This document shows, piece by piece, positions 1 to 10,980 of a stretch of 64,000 bases of DNA. The translations under genes and the position numbers were made by a program. The stretch lies in NCBI RefSeq assembly GCF_030272615.1, contig NC_081411.1, positions 38,322,140 to 38,386,139 of the forward strand, given 5' to 3'. The notes under the pieces were generated by a model. The model made no database searches. It saw only the letters and a program-made list of their open reading frames with translations, and was not told where the DNA came from. Positions within the stretch are counted from its first letter, which is position 1. Each line of letters starts with the position of its first letter. This DNA is from Cryptomeria japonica (taxonomy: Eukaryota > Streptophyta > Pinopsida > Cupressales > Cupressaceae).

Positions 1-1
1 T

Positions 2-442
2 ATGTTGGGAAATCTAACATACAACTTGTTATTAGGGAGACCTTGGATTCACAGTATGCAAGCTGTCCCCTCTACATTGCATAGACAAGTTAAATTCATT
101 TATAACAATAAGACATATACCTTGATAGGCGATACTAATTTTCGAGCTTGTATGCAAACATCTACTTCCAAAGGGAGTTCTTCTGAACCTTCCTCTTCTA
201 GTGATGACTCTTTGGATGAGTCATCCCCTTCCGATGATCAAAATTCTTTGGATGAGTCTGAAGTTCTTGAAGAATATTCTCCTCAACTTGAATCTACACA
301 TGAAAAGGCTTTTGATCCTGGGAAGGTTCTCGCAGAAGACGATTGGGGATCTCTTGATTTTAATCCCACCTTTGTAGGTGAGTATAGGGTTCCTCCTAGA
401 GAGCTTAAAGTTAAGAAGAAGGAAGAAACTAAAGATCAGTAA
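2..442 (+). pseudogene. Ty3 polyprotein: protease C-terminal part and acidic linker
   Basis: The open frame carries YNLLLGRPWIHSMQAVPSTL near its start. This matches the segment after the catalytic Asp of plant Ty3 aspartic proteases, where an LGRPW-like stretch precedes the last strand. The catalytic DTG itself would lie upstream of the window. Residues about 55-110 form a Ser/Asp/Glu-rich low-complexity linker. The frame stops with TAA at 440-442 but continues in phase into the reverse transcriptase part, so this is one polyprotein broken by a nonsense codon and not a separate gene. Confidence 0.8.
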
Positions 443-457
443 ACCTTACCTGGACCT

Positions 458-2821
458 ATGAACAACAATTTTGTGGCTGCCTCTCAGACTTCTTCTCCTC
501 ACACCTCTAATTCTGAAGGATTTGATTCTTTGTCCTATGAAAAACCACCTTCTCTTTCTGAAATGGCTGATCATTATGGTCGGGGTTTTCATATTTTAGC
601 TAAGCATGGGTATAATGGAAATGGTTGTGGCGCTCACGAACAAGGGATAAAAGTTCCTCTAGGGAATAATCTTTGTGATGAGACCTTTGGACTTGGGTAT
701 AATCCCTACAAGCACACTAAAGCTTCTAAGAGACCCTGTATTAGTGTAAATGTTATTTCTACATCTCTACCAATGAGACACCCTGAGTATATTGATGGGG
801 ATCCTTCGTGTGCCTATGCTTTGGATGTCTTCCCTACCAATGATGCTTTAGCTAAGTTCTTGGGAGCATATGACACTCTTCCTCGTTATCATCACAATAG
901 GGGATTTCCTTATTGTTTGAACACTGAAGCCTATTTTGGAAAAGAGATTGATAATGATAAGATTGTGGAAGAATTCCCTCAGTTAAAGGATACTCCTCAA
1001 CAAAGTAATCTTCTCATAAGTGATACCATTGATGTTAAGATGGATCCTTGCAATGAAGAAAAAGTTATTAAAATTGGAAAGTGCTTGGATGAAGAAGAAC
1101 AGAAACAATATGTAGCTTTATTGCATGAATTCCCTGAGATCTTTGCTTGGACATACTCTGACATGCCTGGTATAGATCCTAAGATTGTTACTCATAATAT
1201 TGTCTTAGTTCCTGATGCTAAGCCTGTGAAACAAAAGATTCAGAAAATGAATCCTAAGGTGGCTCTGCTTGTTAAGGCTGAGATTGAAAAACTATTGGAG
1301 GCTGGATTTATCCGCCCTATTGATTATTCCCCGTGGATTTCAAATATTGTCGCTGTGGCTAAACCGGATAATAAAATAAGAATGTGTACCGACTTTCGAG
1401 ATTTAAATAAGGCTTCTTTAAAAGATGATTTCCCTCTTCCAAACATTGACATGATAGTTGATTCCACAGCAGGACATGCTTTATTATCCTTCATGGATGG
1501 TTTTTCAGGATACAATCAAATTTTCATCAATCCTCAAGATCAATTCAAAACTACTTTCACCACTCCTTGGGGTACGTTTTGCTGGGTAATGATGCCTTTT
1601 GGACTTAAAAATGCCGGTGCAACTTATCAACAAGCGATGACCCTTATCTTTCATGATTATATGCATAAGATTTTAGAATATTATGTTGATGATATTCTAG
1701 CCAAATCCATTCTTTGTAGAGATCATATTAAAATACTTCGTCAAATCTTTGAAAGAATTCATAAATATCACATGCGCTTGAATCCCTGGAAATGTGTTTT
1801 CGGTGTGGATAGTGGAAAACTATTAGGATTCATAGTTTCACATCATGGGATTGAGGTGGACACTAAGAAAATAGATGCTATTGTCAACATGCTACCTCCT
1901 AGAAATGTGTCTCAACTCAAAAGCTTACAAGGAAAGATTCAAGCTATTCATAGGTTCGTATCTCAACTTGTGGATCGTACCTTTCCTTTTACTCAACTTC
2001 TCAAAAAGAATATCACTTTTCAATGGAACGAAGATTGTCAGCAAGCATTCAAAGACTTAAAAGTATATTTGGCTAGTCCTCCTATCCTTCAACCTGTCGA
2101 ACCTTCTAAACCCTTTCTTCTTTATACAGCTACTTCCTCTCATGCTCTCGCAGCATTATTGGCACAACATGATAAAGATGGTAAGGAATGTCTAGTTTAT
2201 TGCATAAGTCGTACCTTACTCGATTATGAGACCCGATATTCTATGATAGAAAGACAATGCTTGGCCTTGGTGTTTGCGACTCAGAAATTGAGACATTATC
2301 TTTTAAATTCAGAAGTCCACATCATGGTAAAGTTTGATCCTTTGAAGCATCTTTTCTCTAAAACTAATTTATCAGGACGCCTATCTAAGTGGGTTATGAT
2401 GTTAACTGAATTTGACCTTAAATTTGTTTCACAAAGAGCAATTAAAGGGCAAGCGTTGACTGATCACCTAGTTGAGTCCCCTTCACCTTTCTCCTTCCCT
2501 AACCCTGAGTCTTTTCCTGATGACTTCATTCTTTCTATAGAGAAAGATGAAACTTGGGAGTTATACTTTGATGGCTCTAAGTGTCATATGAGATCGGGGG
2601 CAGGTGTTGTTCTAATTTCTCCTACAAAGAAATCCATTCTCTTATCTTATCGTCTAAATTTCCTATGTACCAATAACATTATTGAGTATGAGGCTCTTAT
2701 AGCTGGAATAAAAGTAGCCTTGGCTCTGAATATAAAGCACATACATATTTATGGAGATTCACAATTGATGATAAGACAAGTAACACGATTGTATCAAGCA
2801 AAACAAGACAAATTATCATAA
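458..2821 (+). pseudogene. Ty3 pol: G-patch-like segment, reverse transcriptase, RNase H and second RNase H
   Basis: This stretch would copy the element RNA into DNA. Residues 45-70 contain GYNGNGCGAHEQGIKVPL, a glycine-rich G-patch-like motif known from some retroelement polyproteins between protease and RT. RT follows with IDYSPWISNIVAVAKPDNKI, FMDGFSGYNQI, MMPFGLKNAGATYQ and the YVDD catalytic box near residue 409. RNase H 1 is around residues 550-640 (DYETRYSMIERQCLALVFAT). RNase H 2 starts near residue 705 (WELYFDGSKCHMRSGAG) and includes NIIEYEALIAGI and IYGDSQLM, the archaeal-type domain typical of Tat elements. It ends at TAA 2819-2821; the same frame goes on beyond. The sequence otherwise lacks frameshifts over 2.3 kb. 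Confidence 0.9.
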
Positions 2822-4308
2822 TATAAAGACCTTGCTATCTCTTTGTTACAAAAATTTGATTCTTATACCATGGAACCTATTCCTCAAAAAGATAATTGAC
2901 ATGCAGATGCAATGGCATGTGTGGCTTCTCTTGTATCTTTAGAGGACCCTATGGTTGATCTTAAATTTTTTATTCACAACCTTATTTCTCCAGCTATTGT
3001 AGATGATTCTAGCCTAGTGACATGTTGTGACTTTATAGACTCAGATGAATGGTATTCGCATATCGTAAGATACTTGACCGATGGTACCTTTCCTGATTCC
3101 ACCAATAAGAATACTAGGGCTAGAATCCACAAGTTGTCTGCTAGATGTATCATTCTTTCTAATGTTCTTTACCGAATGGGTTACAATGGTCTTCTCCTTC
3201 GTTGTCTTAACAAATCGGAAATCCCTATTGCTCTTGAAGAGGCACATTCAAGTGCCTATGGGGGGCATTTTGGAGGCAAATCTTTGGTTCAAAGATTGCT
3301 TCGTATGGGATACTATTGGTAAACTATGTAGAAGGATTCTTTTTGATTTGTTAAGAAATGTCATCAATGTCAACAACACAATAATCTGATTCATGCTCCT
3401 GCCCAAGAACTTCGTTCTCATGTAGCTTCTTGGCCTTTCTCTGCATGGGGGCTGGATCTCATCAGTAAAATCTCTCCTCCTTCATCTCAGGGACACACTT
3501 TCATTATAACTGCAACAGATTACTTTACAAAATGGGTAGAAGCTATTCCCCTTCACTCTACTACTGCTGAAGTGATTTGTCAATTTCTTCTAGAAAACAT
3601 TATTTCTCATTTCAGGATACCTTCGAATATAATCTCAGATAATGGGACATCATTTATGAACAAGGACGTGAAGAAATTCCTTGAGAAATATCATATCAAA
3701 CATCAATTTTCTACACCATACTATCCTCAATCAAATGGTCAAGCCGAATCATCCAATAAGATAGTTGAACAAATTCTTCGCAAAACCGTGAATAAGCATG
3801 GTAAGGATTGGAATACCCAGCTAATCTATGCTCTTTGGGCCTACCGAACAAGTGTACGAACTGCTACAGGAACTACCCCTTATAATCTTGTTTATGGTGC
3901 TGATGCTATTATGCCTTTAGAGTTAGAGATTCCATCACTTAGAGTTTCTCTCAAAGGTATAATAGATGATGACTCTTATAGAGAACAAAGACTTCAACAG
4001 CTTGAGATGCTTGATGAACAGCGTATAAACTCTCTTGAGCATATTCAAGCGTATCACAAAACTCTACAACGAAGCTATAATGATAAGGTTATTCAACATT
4101 CTTTCTCAGTAGGTGACTTAGTTCTCTATGAGAATCAGCGCAATGTGAATGCCTTACCTAAAAAAAAGGGAAAATTTAGTCCTAATTGGCTTGGACAGTA
4201 TATTGTTATTGAAGATTATGGACCAGGTGCTTACTAAATAGCAGATGTAGATGGTACGCCTCTTAAAGATCCTATAAATGCTATGCACATGCGTAGATAC
4301 TATGCTTA
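2822..4308 (+). pseudogene. Ty3 pol: end of RNase H 2 and integrase
   Basis: The frame continues in phase from the RT segment. After TGA at 2898-2900 comes HADAMACVASL, the usual C-terminal tail of the second RNase H. The integrase zinc finger is visible as EEAHSSAYGGHFGG followed by KKCHQCQQHNN, but stops at 3320, 3329 and 3344 lie between its two halves. The catalytic core keeps all three acidic residues: Asp in WGLDLISK, Asp in IISDNGTSF and Glu in NGQAESSNK. The C-terminal part ends GPGAY, then TAA at 4235, then IADVDGTPLKDP up to MRRYYA and a final TAA at 4306. No chromodomain is present. Enzyme activity is unlikely given the stops. Confidence 0.88.
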
Positions 4309-4927
4309 ATTCCTCATTCCTTATCTTTCATTTCATCTATCTTCTTTTCAATTTTTCAAAATTGGGTAATATGTTAGCATATCTTGGTTAGAGCAAATAG
4401 AATTAAATGATATTGTGTTTAATCTATGTTGCTTTGTTCTTGACAAGCATGTTTCTTTACTTTATAGTTTGTCTTGAATTCATTTATGTAAATTGCAAAA
4501 GATTTACATTTCCATTATGCTGGCATATTATACAATGTCTTTATGTGTTAAGTAGAATCGTATCATGTTGTGTTTAAGTTTAAAATTAAATCACATTAGT
4601 TATATGATTCTTAGGCTTAACACATATTTCTTCTCTATCATCAATGTAGTACTTGATTAAATATTTCATTTTAATTAAGTCACACATGTATCAATTTAAT
4701 CATGGAGCATTGAGAAATCAATCACATGGAAATTAAATTCAGAACATACATGTACACCTACCAAATGTATTAACTTTAATCAAAGCAAAATATACATGGT
4801 TTTAGGCATTAAAGATAACACATTTGAGACAAAGAGAAGCATGTATATATATATATGTGGATCATGTTTTCATATACAAAAGAAGGTCACTATACATCCA
4901 AAATGTGACCCATCCTACACCATGAGA
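4309..4927. other. Spacer between pol and the antisense gene
   Basis: AT-rich sequence of the retrotransposon with no open frame I can support on either strand. It contains a short TA run near 4845. It would form the 3' region of the antisense transcript. Confidence 0.6.
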
Positions 4928-5328
4928 TCATCTCCTATCCCTAGGGCTAGTGGCTGAAGAGTGACGACTAGACGCTCCCTCCTGATCTGGCCGTGAAGGT
5001 GGACCCATGGGTGTATAACATGATATAGACCGTGAATGACTCCGAGAGGAACTCCTATGATCCCTATCCATAAGGATTGTGTGATACGAGGTAGCCTCGG
5101 CCTGAGCTGTTGCTAGGTCATGTTGTGCCCATTGAAGGTTCTCTGATAGAACTCTCTCTTTCTCCCTCCATATGTCCACCTGTACTCGAAATGGGGAAAA
5201 CAAGTCCTCATGCTGACCCGCATTCCCCTGAGGCCTATAAGCAATCTGTGAGGAGCTAGGGATCTGTGCTATAATGGAAATATCTTTCACTGCTTGCTGA
5301 ATCAAGGAATGCCACTCCTACACATTAG

Positions 5329-5409
5329 CTATAGCAGTACAATAGATTTTGTATTAGCACCATTCTATATCATCAAAACATTAATCAATCAATATAAAAC
5401 CTACTATAC
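5329..5409 (-). other. Intron 2 of the antisense PMD gene
   Basis: Donor CCAG/GTATAG next to 5410 and acceptor CTGCTATAG just before 5328 give an 81-bp intron and keep the frame (phase 1) into the frame of the last exon. A second AG (TGTGTAG) a few bases on would break the frame, so I prefer the first. Confidence 0.5.
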
Positions 5410-7057
5410 CTGGATCTCCCTCGCGCCAGTAGGGATCGTGATATGGTAGCATCTGTGACTGGGAACTACTAGGCTCCCCGCGCTCAAATAATCTGTGCAC
5501 GATGGGTGTAGGCTGGCCCATACTAGAAATAGGTCTTTGTATCGCCTCGGGTTCCCCCTTTTGGGGAACAAGAGGAGGATCCAAGGCTATGGTATCATCG
5601 CCTGAATGGTGGGGAGCTGCATCTGACTCCTCCTCATCATCTCTCCCCTCCCCCTCCTCCTCCTCCTCATCATCATCCTCATCTACATCCTCGTCTGCAT
5701 CCTCACCCGTATCCTCATTCTCCTCATCATCACCTCCATCTGTGTCATCCTCCTCTCCCTCCTCCTCCTCCTCCTCGGCACTAGGCTGATCTCCTATGGG
5801 TGGATTAGGATCTCCTGCCTCCTTCGATTTGGATCCCTGATCCTCATCTTGGTCTCCATGTCTCCATGGACCTGGATGGCCTATCGGGTAATCTGGTGGA
5901 AAGATAGGCCCTGGGTATGACCTCACAAACCATGAGAGATACCTGCGCTATGCTTCGGGATCTGCAGAGTAATCAGTGACCACATCCTGATCGGATCCCT
6001 CTATATCTGTAATCTCAATATCATCTATCATAGGTCTCGCTACTGCTCTAGGTCTGGGGAGGACTCACGAGTGTCATGTATAGATAGGGACATCAGCTGG
6101 AACACACTACTCTAGCCCAAACTACCTCTGTACTCGGTCAAAGTAGAATGGAACTATGATATGTGGGTATCGTCCTCTCAGTAGGCGGTTCCTCTGTAAG
6201 CATGCTAGCTACCTCTCCATCCCATCCCATCTGAGCATCTGTAGATATGGTCTCCATACTGTCATCTTAGCTGTCAATCTATCAAATGTCACTCTCCAAT
6301 ATAATAGATCCCCAAATCTCCACTTGCTAGTAAGTGGATAGGCAAACACCCTAGGTCGCTCGCTAGCCATACTCATCGGATAGCCGATAGGCCTGGTGCA
6401 TGTGAAGTGCTCAAATATCCACACCTGCAGAAGTGTGCATGTCATCAAACTACAACACTATCCAAACACATACTCCTCAAGGTCATGATAAAGATGTGCA
6501 AGCATACTCTGACCCCAAGCATATACTCTCCTATATCTCTCCATAGCCCTAATGCACCATGTGAGACCCCCATGCATGTGCGTACCTCACCCATTAGGGT
6601 AGACAGCTAGTGCAATGATGGAAACCTTAAGACATCTCACAAGAGGCACCTCTCTCGTAGGATGTAAGAGCCAACTGACCATGATGTGACCTCTCGTCTC
6701 ACTCGGCATGACTCTCCCTATGCAGTATACTTGCTCCCTCTGATGGTCCTCCGCTGACCCATTGGTCGCGTATGTCACGGTGGCTCCTCTGATAGGTAGG
6801 TGAAGTATGCGGTACACATCCTCTAGTGTAACCGTCATCTCTCCTACTGGGAGATGGAATGTACATGTGTCAAGATCCCATCGCTCCATAAGCACCATCA
6901 ACATCGCAGGATGAAATTGAATGGCCGGCATGAGGATCACATACCATAAACCCAAGATCGACAATGTATCCCTCTCTGCTTGAGTCAACTAGGGAATCTG
7001 ATCTCCCAGACTGCAAAGAATCTGCCCCGCGGTGTGCTCTCTCATGTATGGGAGACC

Positions 7058-7415
7058 CTGCAATGCAAAAACATAATTGTAATCAGTACTCAATCATCAA
7101 AATCATTTACGCAAATTGTCAAACATCGAATGCTAAACCCTGACATCCCTTGCCAAGTCCTGATTAGGACCATGGCGCCCTGAGAGGACCATGGCACCCT
7201 TTCAGGGACCATGGCGCCCTGAGAGGACCATGGCGCCCTTCAGGGACCATGGCGCCCCACAAGGACCATGGCACTTTGAAAGGACCATGGTGCCCCACAA
7301 GGACCATGGCACCCTGGGTGGGACCCAGGGTAAGATTCCAGGGCCCGCAATCGATCATAGAAACTCAAAGTCAATAGAAATGCAGAAAGTCAAAGTCAAA
7401 GTTCAGTCAACTCAC
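7058..7415 (-). other. Intron 1 of the antisense PMD gene
   Basis: Inferred from a GTGAGT donor (reverse complement CTCAC at 7411-7415) and a pyrimidine-rich TTTTTGCATTGCAG acceptor ending at 7058. The flanking coding phases agree (phase 0). The intron holds the 7167-7316 minisatellite. Confidence 0.65.
7167..7316. repeat. GC-rich minisatellite, about 8 units of 19-20 bp
   Basis: Eight units begin GGACCATGG and mostly continue C(G/A)CCC. Each contains the palindromes CCATGG and often GGCGCC. The array lies inside intron 1 of the antisense gene and is far more GC-rich than its surroundings. Unit length is not a multiple of three, and the frame through it is a low-complexity artefact. Confidence 0.9.
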
Positions 7416-7527
7416 CTCGTCTAGTGGCTCGTCATCAATCACGGCCTGTCGCATGATCTCAATCCTCATGGGACGTTCCGGTCATCGTGATGGCATGATG
7501 ATGGCTATGTGGGCTCTGCTGCAATGA

Positions 7528-8057
7528 ACAGTACTCAGAAATCAACAAAGTGACAAATGCGATTGTCACTTTCAAGGTATATATTTTCATTCCTTTATTT
7601 TCAAAACTCTAATTTTCCTCTATCACTCATTTCATCATAACTTGAGTTTGGGAAATGTGATTTTCAAACCGTTTGTTGCGTAGGAATTGTATCTTCATTT
7701 CCTTACTCCCGGGATGTTCCAAAATGTGCTCTGATGAAACCTCTTTAGTGAACATCTCTCATTAATAATCTCTCACACAATATGTCGTAAGTAAACATGC
7801 TATCCTATTTCACCTCCCTAATAAGCAAGTCGAAACAAGGGGGGCATATAGCTACTCACAAATTTCATCACTTTCCTTAGTAAGCATTAGGTGATTTTGT
7901 GATCTAATGTGTGTTTTGTAGGGTGCGGTTCCTAACTGTGTACTGCAGATACCGTTGGGGGCTTCGTTCGACAGAATTATGGATATATCCTTTTTCAAAT
8001 AATGTTTACTTTCCTGTACTTTAGCTTGCATATGCACGTAGTACTCATATGACCGCT
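7528..8057. other. Region between antisense gene and 3' LTR
   Basis: No gene recognised. By position it should hold the promoter of the antisense PMD gene, but I see no convincing TATA box on the minus strand. Confidence 0.4.
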
Positions 8058-8072
8058 AAAGTGGGGGCTAAA
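8058..8072 (+). promoter_or_regulatory. Polypurine tract
   Basis: AAAGTGGGGGCTAAA directly precedes the TGTAG start of the 3' LTR, the expected place for the plus-strand primer of reverse transcription. Confidence 0.7.
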
Positions 8073-8592
8073 TGTAGCGTCATAAATTGTATGCACTTGC
8101 TAGGGTGGTACAATTTCACACCTAGTTTAGCACCCGCCTTGGCGCATTTTACATTTTGCATTGCATCTCTCCTTTAGCACTTAATTAATGAAACTAATCA
8201 GGTCTAAGGTTCTATTTCATCATCTTCCACATTATAAAGTTGGGCCCTTTCATTAAGATGTGCCCTTTTCATTTTATTCCTCCAATACATCATTCAATCA
8301 AAAACCCTAATTAAGTCCTATTTTGAACTTGGGGGCTTAATTTCGGGGGTCAAAACATCTCGAAATCACCTGTAACTTTGAGATTCTCTCTAAAATCATC
8401 ATATCCAACGGCCCTGAAAATTTGGTGAAAAGTTGTCAGGACAGTGGCACCCGAAGTGCACATGGTCCCGGACATTTTTCCTGAAATTTTAGGAGCACAA
8501 TCCAATCATAAAATAAAGCCTAACCCAAAGAAATTGGTGGGAGATTCAATCCTTAGGTCGGCCAAAAGTTGAAATTACGACCTAGGGTTTCC

Positions 8593-8600
8593 TATATAAG
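8593..8600 (+). promoter_or_regulatory. TATA box in the 3' LTR
   Basis: CCTATATAAGAGCTCTC is a good plant TATA context and lies about 520 bp into the LTR. Confidence 0.6.
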
Positions 8601-9214
8601 AGCTCTCTTTCTTCATTTGAAAGGATCAGAATTTTTGATTTCAGGACCTCATATGCAGGGAAAGAGCAGATCTTTGAAGACTTCAACAACACTCAACATC
8701 CATTCATCAAGGATTCATCAAATTCATTCATCCATTTAGGGCTTTGAAGACATTGAAGAGCAATAGGAGATTACTGACTGAAGATTGGCTTGTACCTCTC
8801 CCTTGGGGTTGGGTATGATTTCATGTTGTTTTCATGTCTTTTGCATAAGCCTCATTATATCATTTGTATTCATGCTTTAGATCACTTTACATCTTGATTT
8901 GGAGCATTTACAAGCAATTAGGGTTTACTTTCTAGGTTGCTCTAGTTTTCTTACTTGCATTTTAGGATCTTGCACACACACAAGGTCTACACACACATTA
9001 CTTTTACAATACAACTTGGCTATTCATGGAGGTGGAAATCACCGAAGCAGAGGTTTGACTAAGGCAAAACCCTATATAGCCATCCACCAAACCCTTTTCA
9101 GATATAAGTGTAGGTTTCAGGATTCGGACGATGCCGCAAGTTGCAGATCCAGGAAAAGAAGGCCGAGACAACACTCCACACCAAGTTTTAGAGTAGGAGA
9201 TCAGGACAGGGGCG

Positions 9215-9293
9215 TGGGCCACCCTGGTCCTGCCAGGACAAGGGCACTGGGCGCCCTGGTCCCTGGGACAGAGGCACTGGGTGCCCTGGTCCT
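9215..9293 (+). repeat. GC-rich repeat in the LTR
   Basis: Three copies of (G/C)CCCTGGTCC at about 33-bp spacing. Read on the minus strand they give GGACCAGGGCGCCC, one base away from the intron minisatellite unit GGACCATGGCGCCC. A related phrase, CAGGACAGTGGYRCCCG, occurs at about 8437 and 9381. Confidence 0.6.
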
Positions 9294-9736
9294 TCTATCA
9301 GACAGCAATTTTCAACATTTCTGACAGCTTTCCAGGTTGTAAAACAGTAGTTTCAGAAGCAATTTCTGAGGCAGTATCAGGACAGTGGTGCCCGCGCCCC
9401 CATCCTGAACATTTTCACTCAGATTTTGACTCTGGGTACACATCTGCATTCTTGTTTTGTCCTTGTGTTTACAGCTTTTCATTGTTTAATCTCAATTCTG
9501 CAATCTTGTTATTAGTTCATACTTGCATTTTGGGGTTAGGACTTGAACTTATATCATTTTATCTTTCAATTACAACAAAGGAATAGAAATCCTAATAGGT
9601 AGCCCGTGGCTCTCTCTTCCACAAAAAGAAGTAGCCAATTGTGTGATACCTCTAGGCTCTTTTGTATTCCACAATGTGTGTCAAAAGGTAGGATTAGGGC
9701 ATGCTAACCTAGTCTCACTTTTTCCCCTACACAGTA

Positions 9737-10520
9737 CCAAATAGGCCAAATAAGACCAATATCTAAAAGTAGAATTTCCAATTAAAATCTCTTAAATTTG
9801 ATCATAGATTATGAAAGTGAATGAAAAAAAATGCACTTTCAACAAAAATGGCACTTGAAAAGGAGATCATATGAGCTCAAACGAGGCCTTTGAAGTTGCA
9901 GAATTGAGGATTGGATAGGTATAGCTGAGATAATCTGAAAATTTTGAAAACCTATGCACTAAAATCAGAAAATAACCACAGCACTACAAAGAGCATGAAA
10001 AATCAGCCCAAATAAAAAAAAATTGCACCCAAAAAGGAGCAAAATTGAGCAAGTTATGGGCCTCCAAAGTTGACCCAAAAATCCAAACTGCTCAATGGAG
10101 AGGGGTCTAAAAGTTTGCAAAGAAAATGCTAACTAGGCATTGACTTGGCACTGATTGTGTATTGCTGACTGGGCGGAAGGTACAGATCCAAAAACAATTT
10201 TAATTTTTTATTTTTTTTTCAAAAAAAATCTTTTCAAACTAGAAAATAATTTTCAGAAAAAAATAATTTAAAAAAAAAAGAAAAAATCTGAAAATTCCAT
10301 ATCGTACCACTCGAATTGGGCAGAACATTTCCTCCACACCCAAAAAACAATTTTCATAAAAATAGGTCAAATTTATACTTGATTTTTATGGAAATGGCCT
10401 CTTGGACGCAATGGTGAGGTAGAAAACGCTCTAAGATGCCTCTTAAAAAATGTAGTCCCTCAAAGCTGAAAATAGAAGCCTTCCATGATATCTCCAAAAA
10501 CCAATCAATGAATCCCCAAT
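9737..10520 (-). mobile_element. Leader region of a truncated minus-strand LTR element
   Basis: This lies downstream, in minus-strand terms, of a primer binding site and LTR at 10521-10980. It is a purine- and T-rich leader without a recognisable gag frame. It is cut off at the end of the Tat element. Confidence 0.5.
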
Positions 10521-10533
10521 GGCTCTGATACCA
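10521..10533 (-). promoter_or_regulatory. Primer binding site (initiator-Met tRNA type)
   Basis: The minus strand reads TGGTATCAGAGCC immediately after the LTR end CTCACA, the classic plant LTR element primer site. Confidence 0.85.
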
Positions 10534-10980
10534 TGTGAGATTTTGCCAAGATCAAGGGCACAATGAAAAGCATAAAAAAAAAAGACAATAGAATGACAAG
10601 AACAAATTGTATTCTCATCAATAAGCAAATGATCAACTGGATTCACCAATACAATGAATGTAGGCCTGCTTATATAGGCAAGGCCATATGGATGTATGAG
10701 CACACAATCAGGACATGTGGCTCAATTAGAAACAAGGGTAGGTAAGAAATACTAGTGGTAGGTAGGAGAAATAATATAATATTCCACAAGAGGTGGATGA
10801 CCCACCGAATGTGGAGTGTAACAACAAAACAAGACCACAAAAGGTGGAATTTCTCCTACAAGCTCTATCCCTATGTGCACACTTCCCTAAGTGTCTCAAA
10901 TCCAAACTACGAAGAGATGCATTTATCCTAACTTAACTTAAGTAAAGTGTAATAACATCCATAATGAATATTTATTTACA
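10534..10980 (-). repeat. 5' LTR of a minus-strand copia-type element
   Basis: On the minus strand it runs from TGTAAATAAATATTC to CTCACA, next to the primer site. A TATA box (CTATATAAGCAGG) lies at 10671-10677. The size of 447 bp is normal for copia LTRs. No second LTR is seen on its downstream side, so the element is truncated. Confidence 0.75.

Larger units (their letters stand above)
4928..7527 (-). pseudogene. Antisense plant mobile domain (PMD, MAIN/aminotransferase-like) gene carried by the retrotransposon
   Basis: Three exons are readable on the minus strand. Exon 1 (about 7527-7416) ends DDEPLDE at a GAG/GTGAGT donor. Exon 2 (7057-5410) follows a TTGCATTGCAG acceptor in the same phase. 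Exon 3 is 5328-4928. Exon 2 carries the PMD core: ERWDLDTCTFHLPVGEMTVT with LEDVYRILHLPI, then AWGQSMLAHLYHDLEE, LLQVWIFEHF and FGLE near the domain end. A proline-rich and then strongly acidic Asp/Glu tail follows (5780-5640). Exon 3 encodes a Q/E-rich, probably coiled-coil end and an RS-rich tail. PMD proteins include Arabidopsis MAIN and MAIL1, and the domain is also found in transposons. Stops lie at 6989, 6587, 6458, 6209, 6122, 6107, 6074, 6065, 5948 and 5318, plus one in exon 1. All are TAG or TGA. The protein is not intact. Confidence 0.8.
1..9731 (+). mobile_element. Tat-lineage Ty3/gypsy retrotransposon, 5' end outside the window
   Basis: The element enters at the left edge inside its protease region and runs through pol, a long 3' region holding an antisense gene, a polypurine tract and a 3' LTR. 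Two RNase H domains in tandem, no chromodomain after integrase, and a gene of opposite polarity between pol and the 3' LTR together point to the Tat clade; the second, archaeal-type RNase H is a known Tat hallmark. The 5' LTR, primer site and gag lie upstream and cannot be seen. In-frame stops in pol and in the antisense gene make this copy non-autonomous. The right end is placed at 9731, where a CTACA end mirrors the TGTAG start at 8073. Confidence 0.85.
8073..9731 (+). repeat. 3' LTR of the Tat element
   Basis: Starts TGTAGCGTCATAAATTG after the polypurine tract and ends CCCCTACA, so the termini are a 5-bp inverted repeat (TGTAG/CTACA). An internal TATA box at 8593 fits a U3/R boundary. The length is about 1.66 kb. 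The partner 5' LTR is outside the window, so the right end rests on the terminal repeat only; CTACACA at 9733 is the alternative. Confidence 0.7.

Noticed and set aside
5502-5789. Plus-strand Ser-rich frame
   Set aside because: Opposite strand of the acidic Asp/Glu tail of the PMD gene; the minus strand fits the gene structure.
7167-7316. Possible CRISPR-like array
   Set aside because: Units follow each other without unique spacers and the setting is a plant retrotransposon.
7164-7424. Repeat-coded frames over the GGACCATGG array
   Set aside because: They lie in intron 1 and come from the minisatellite.
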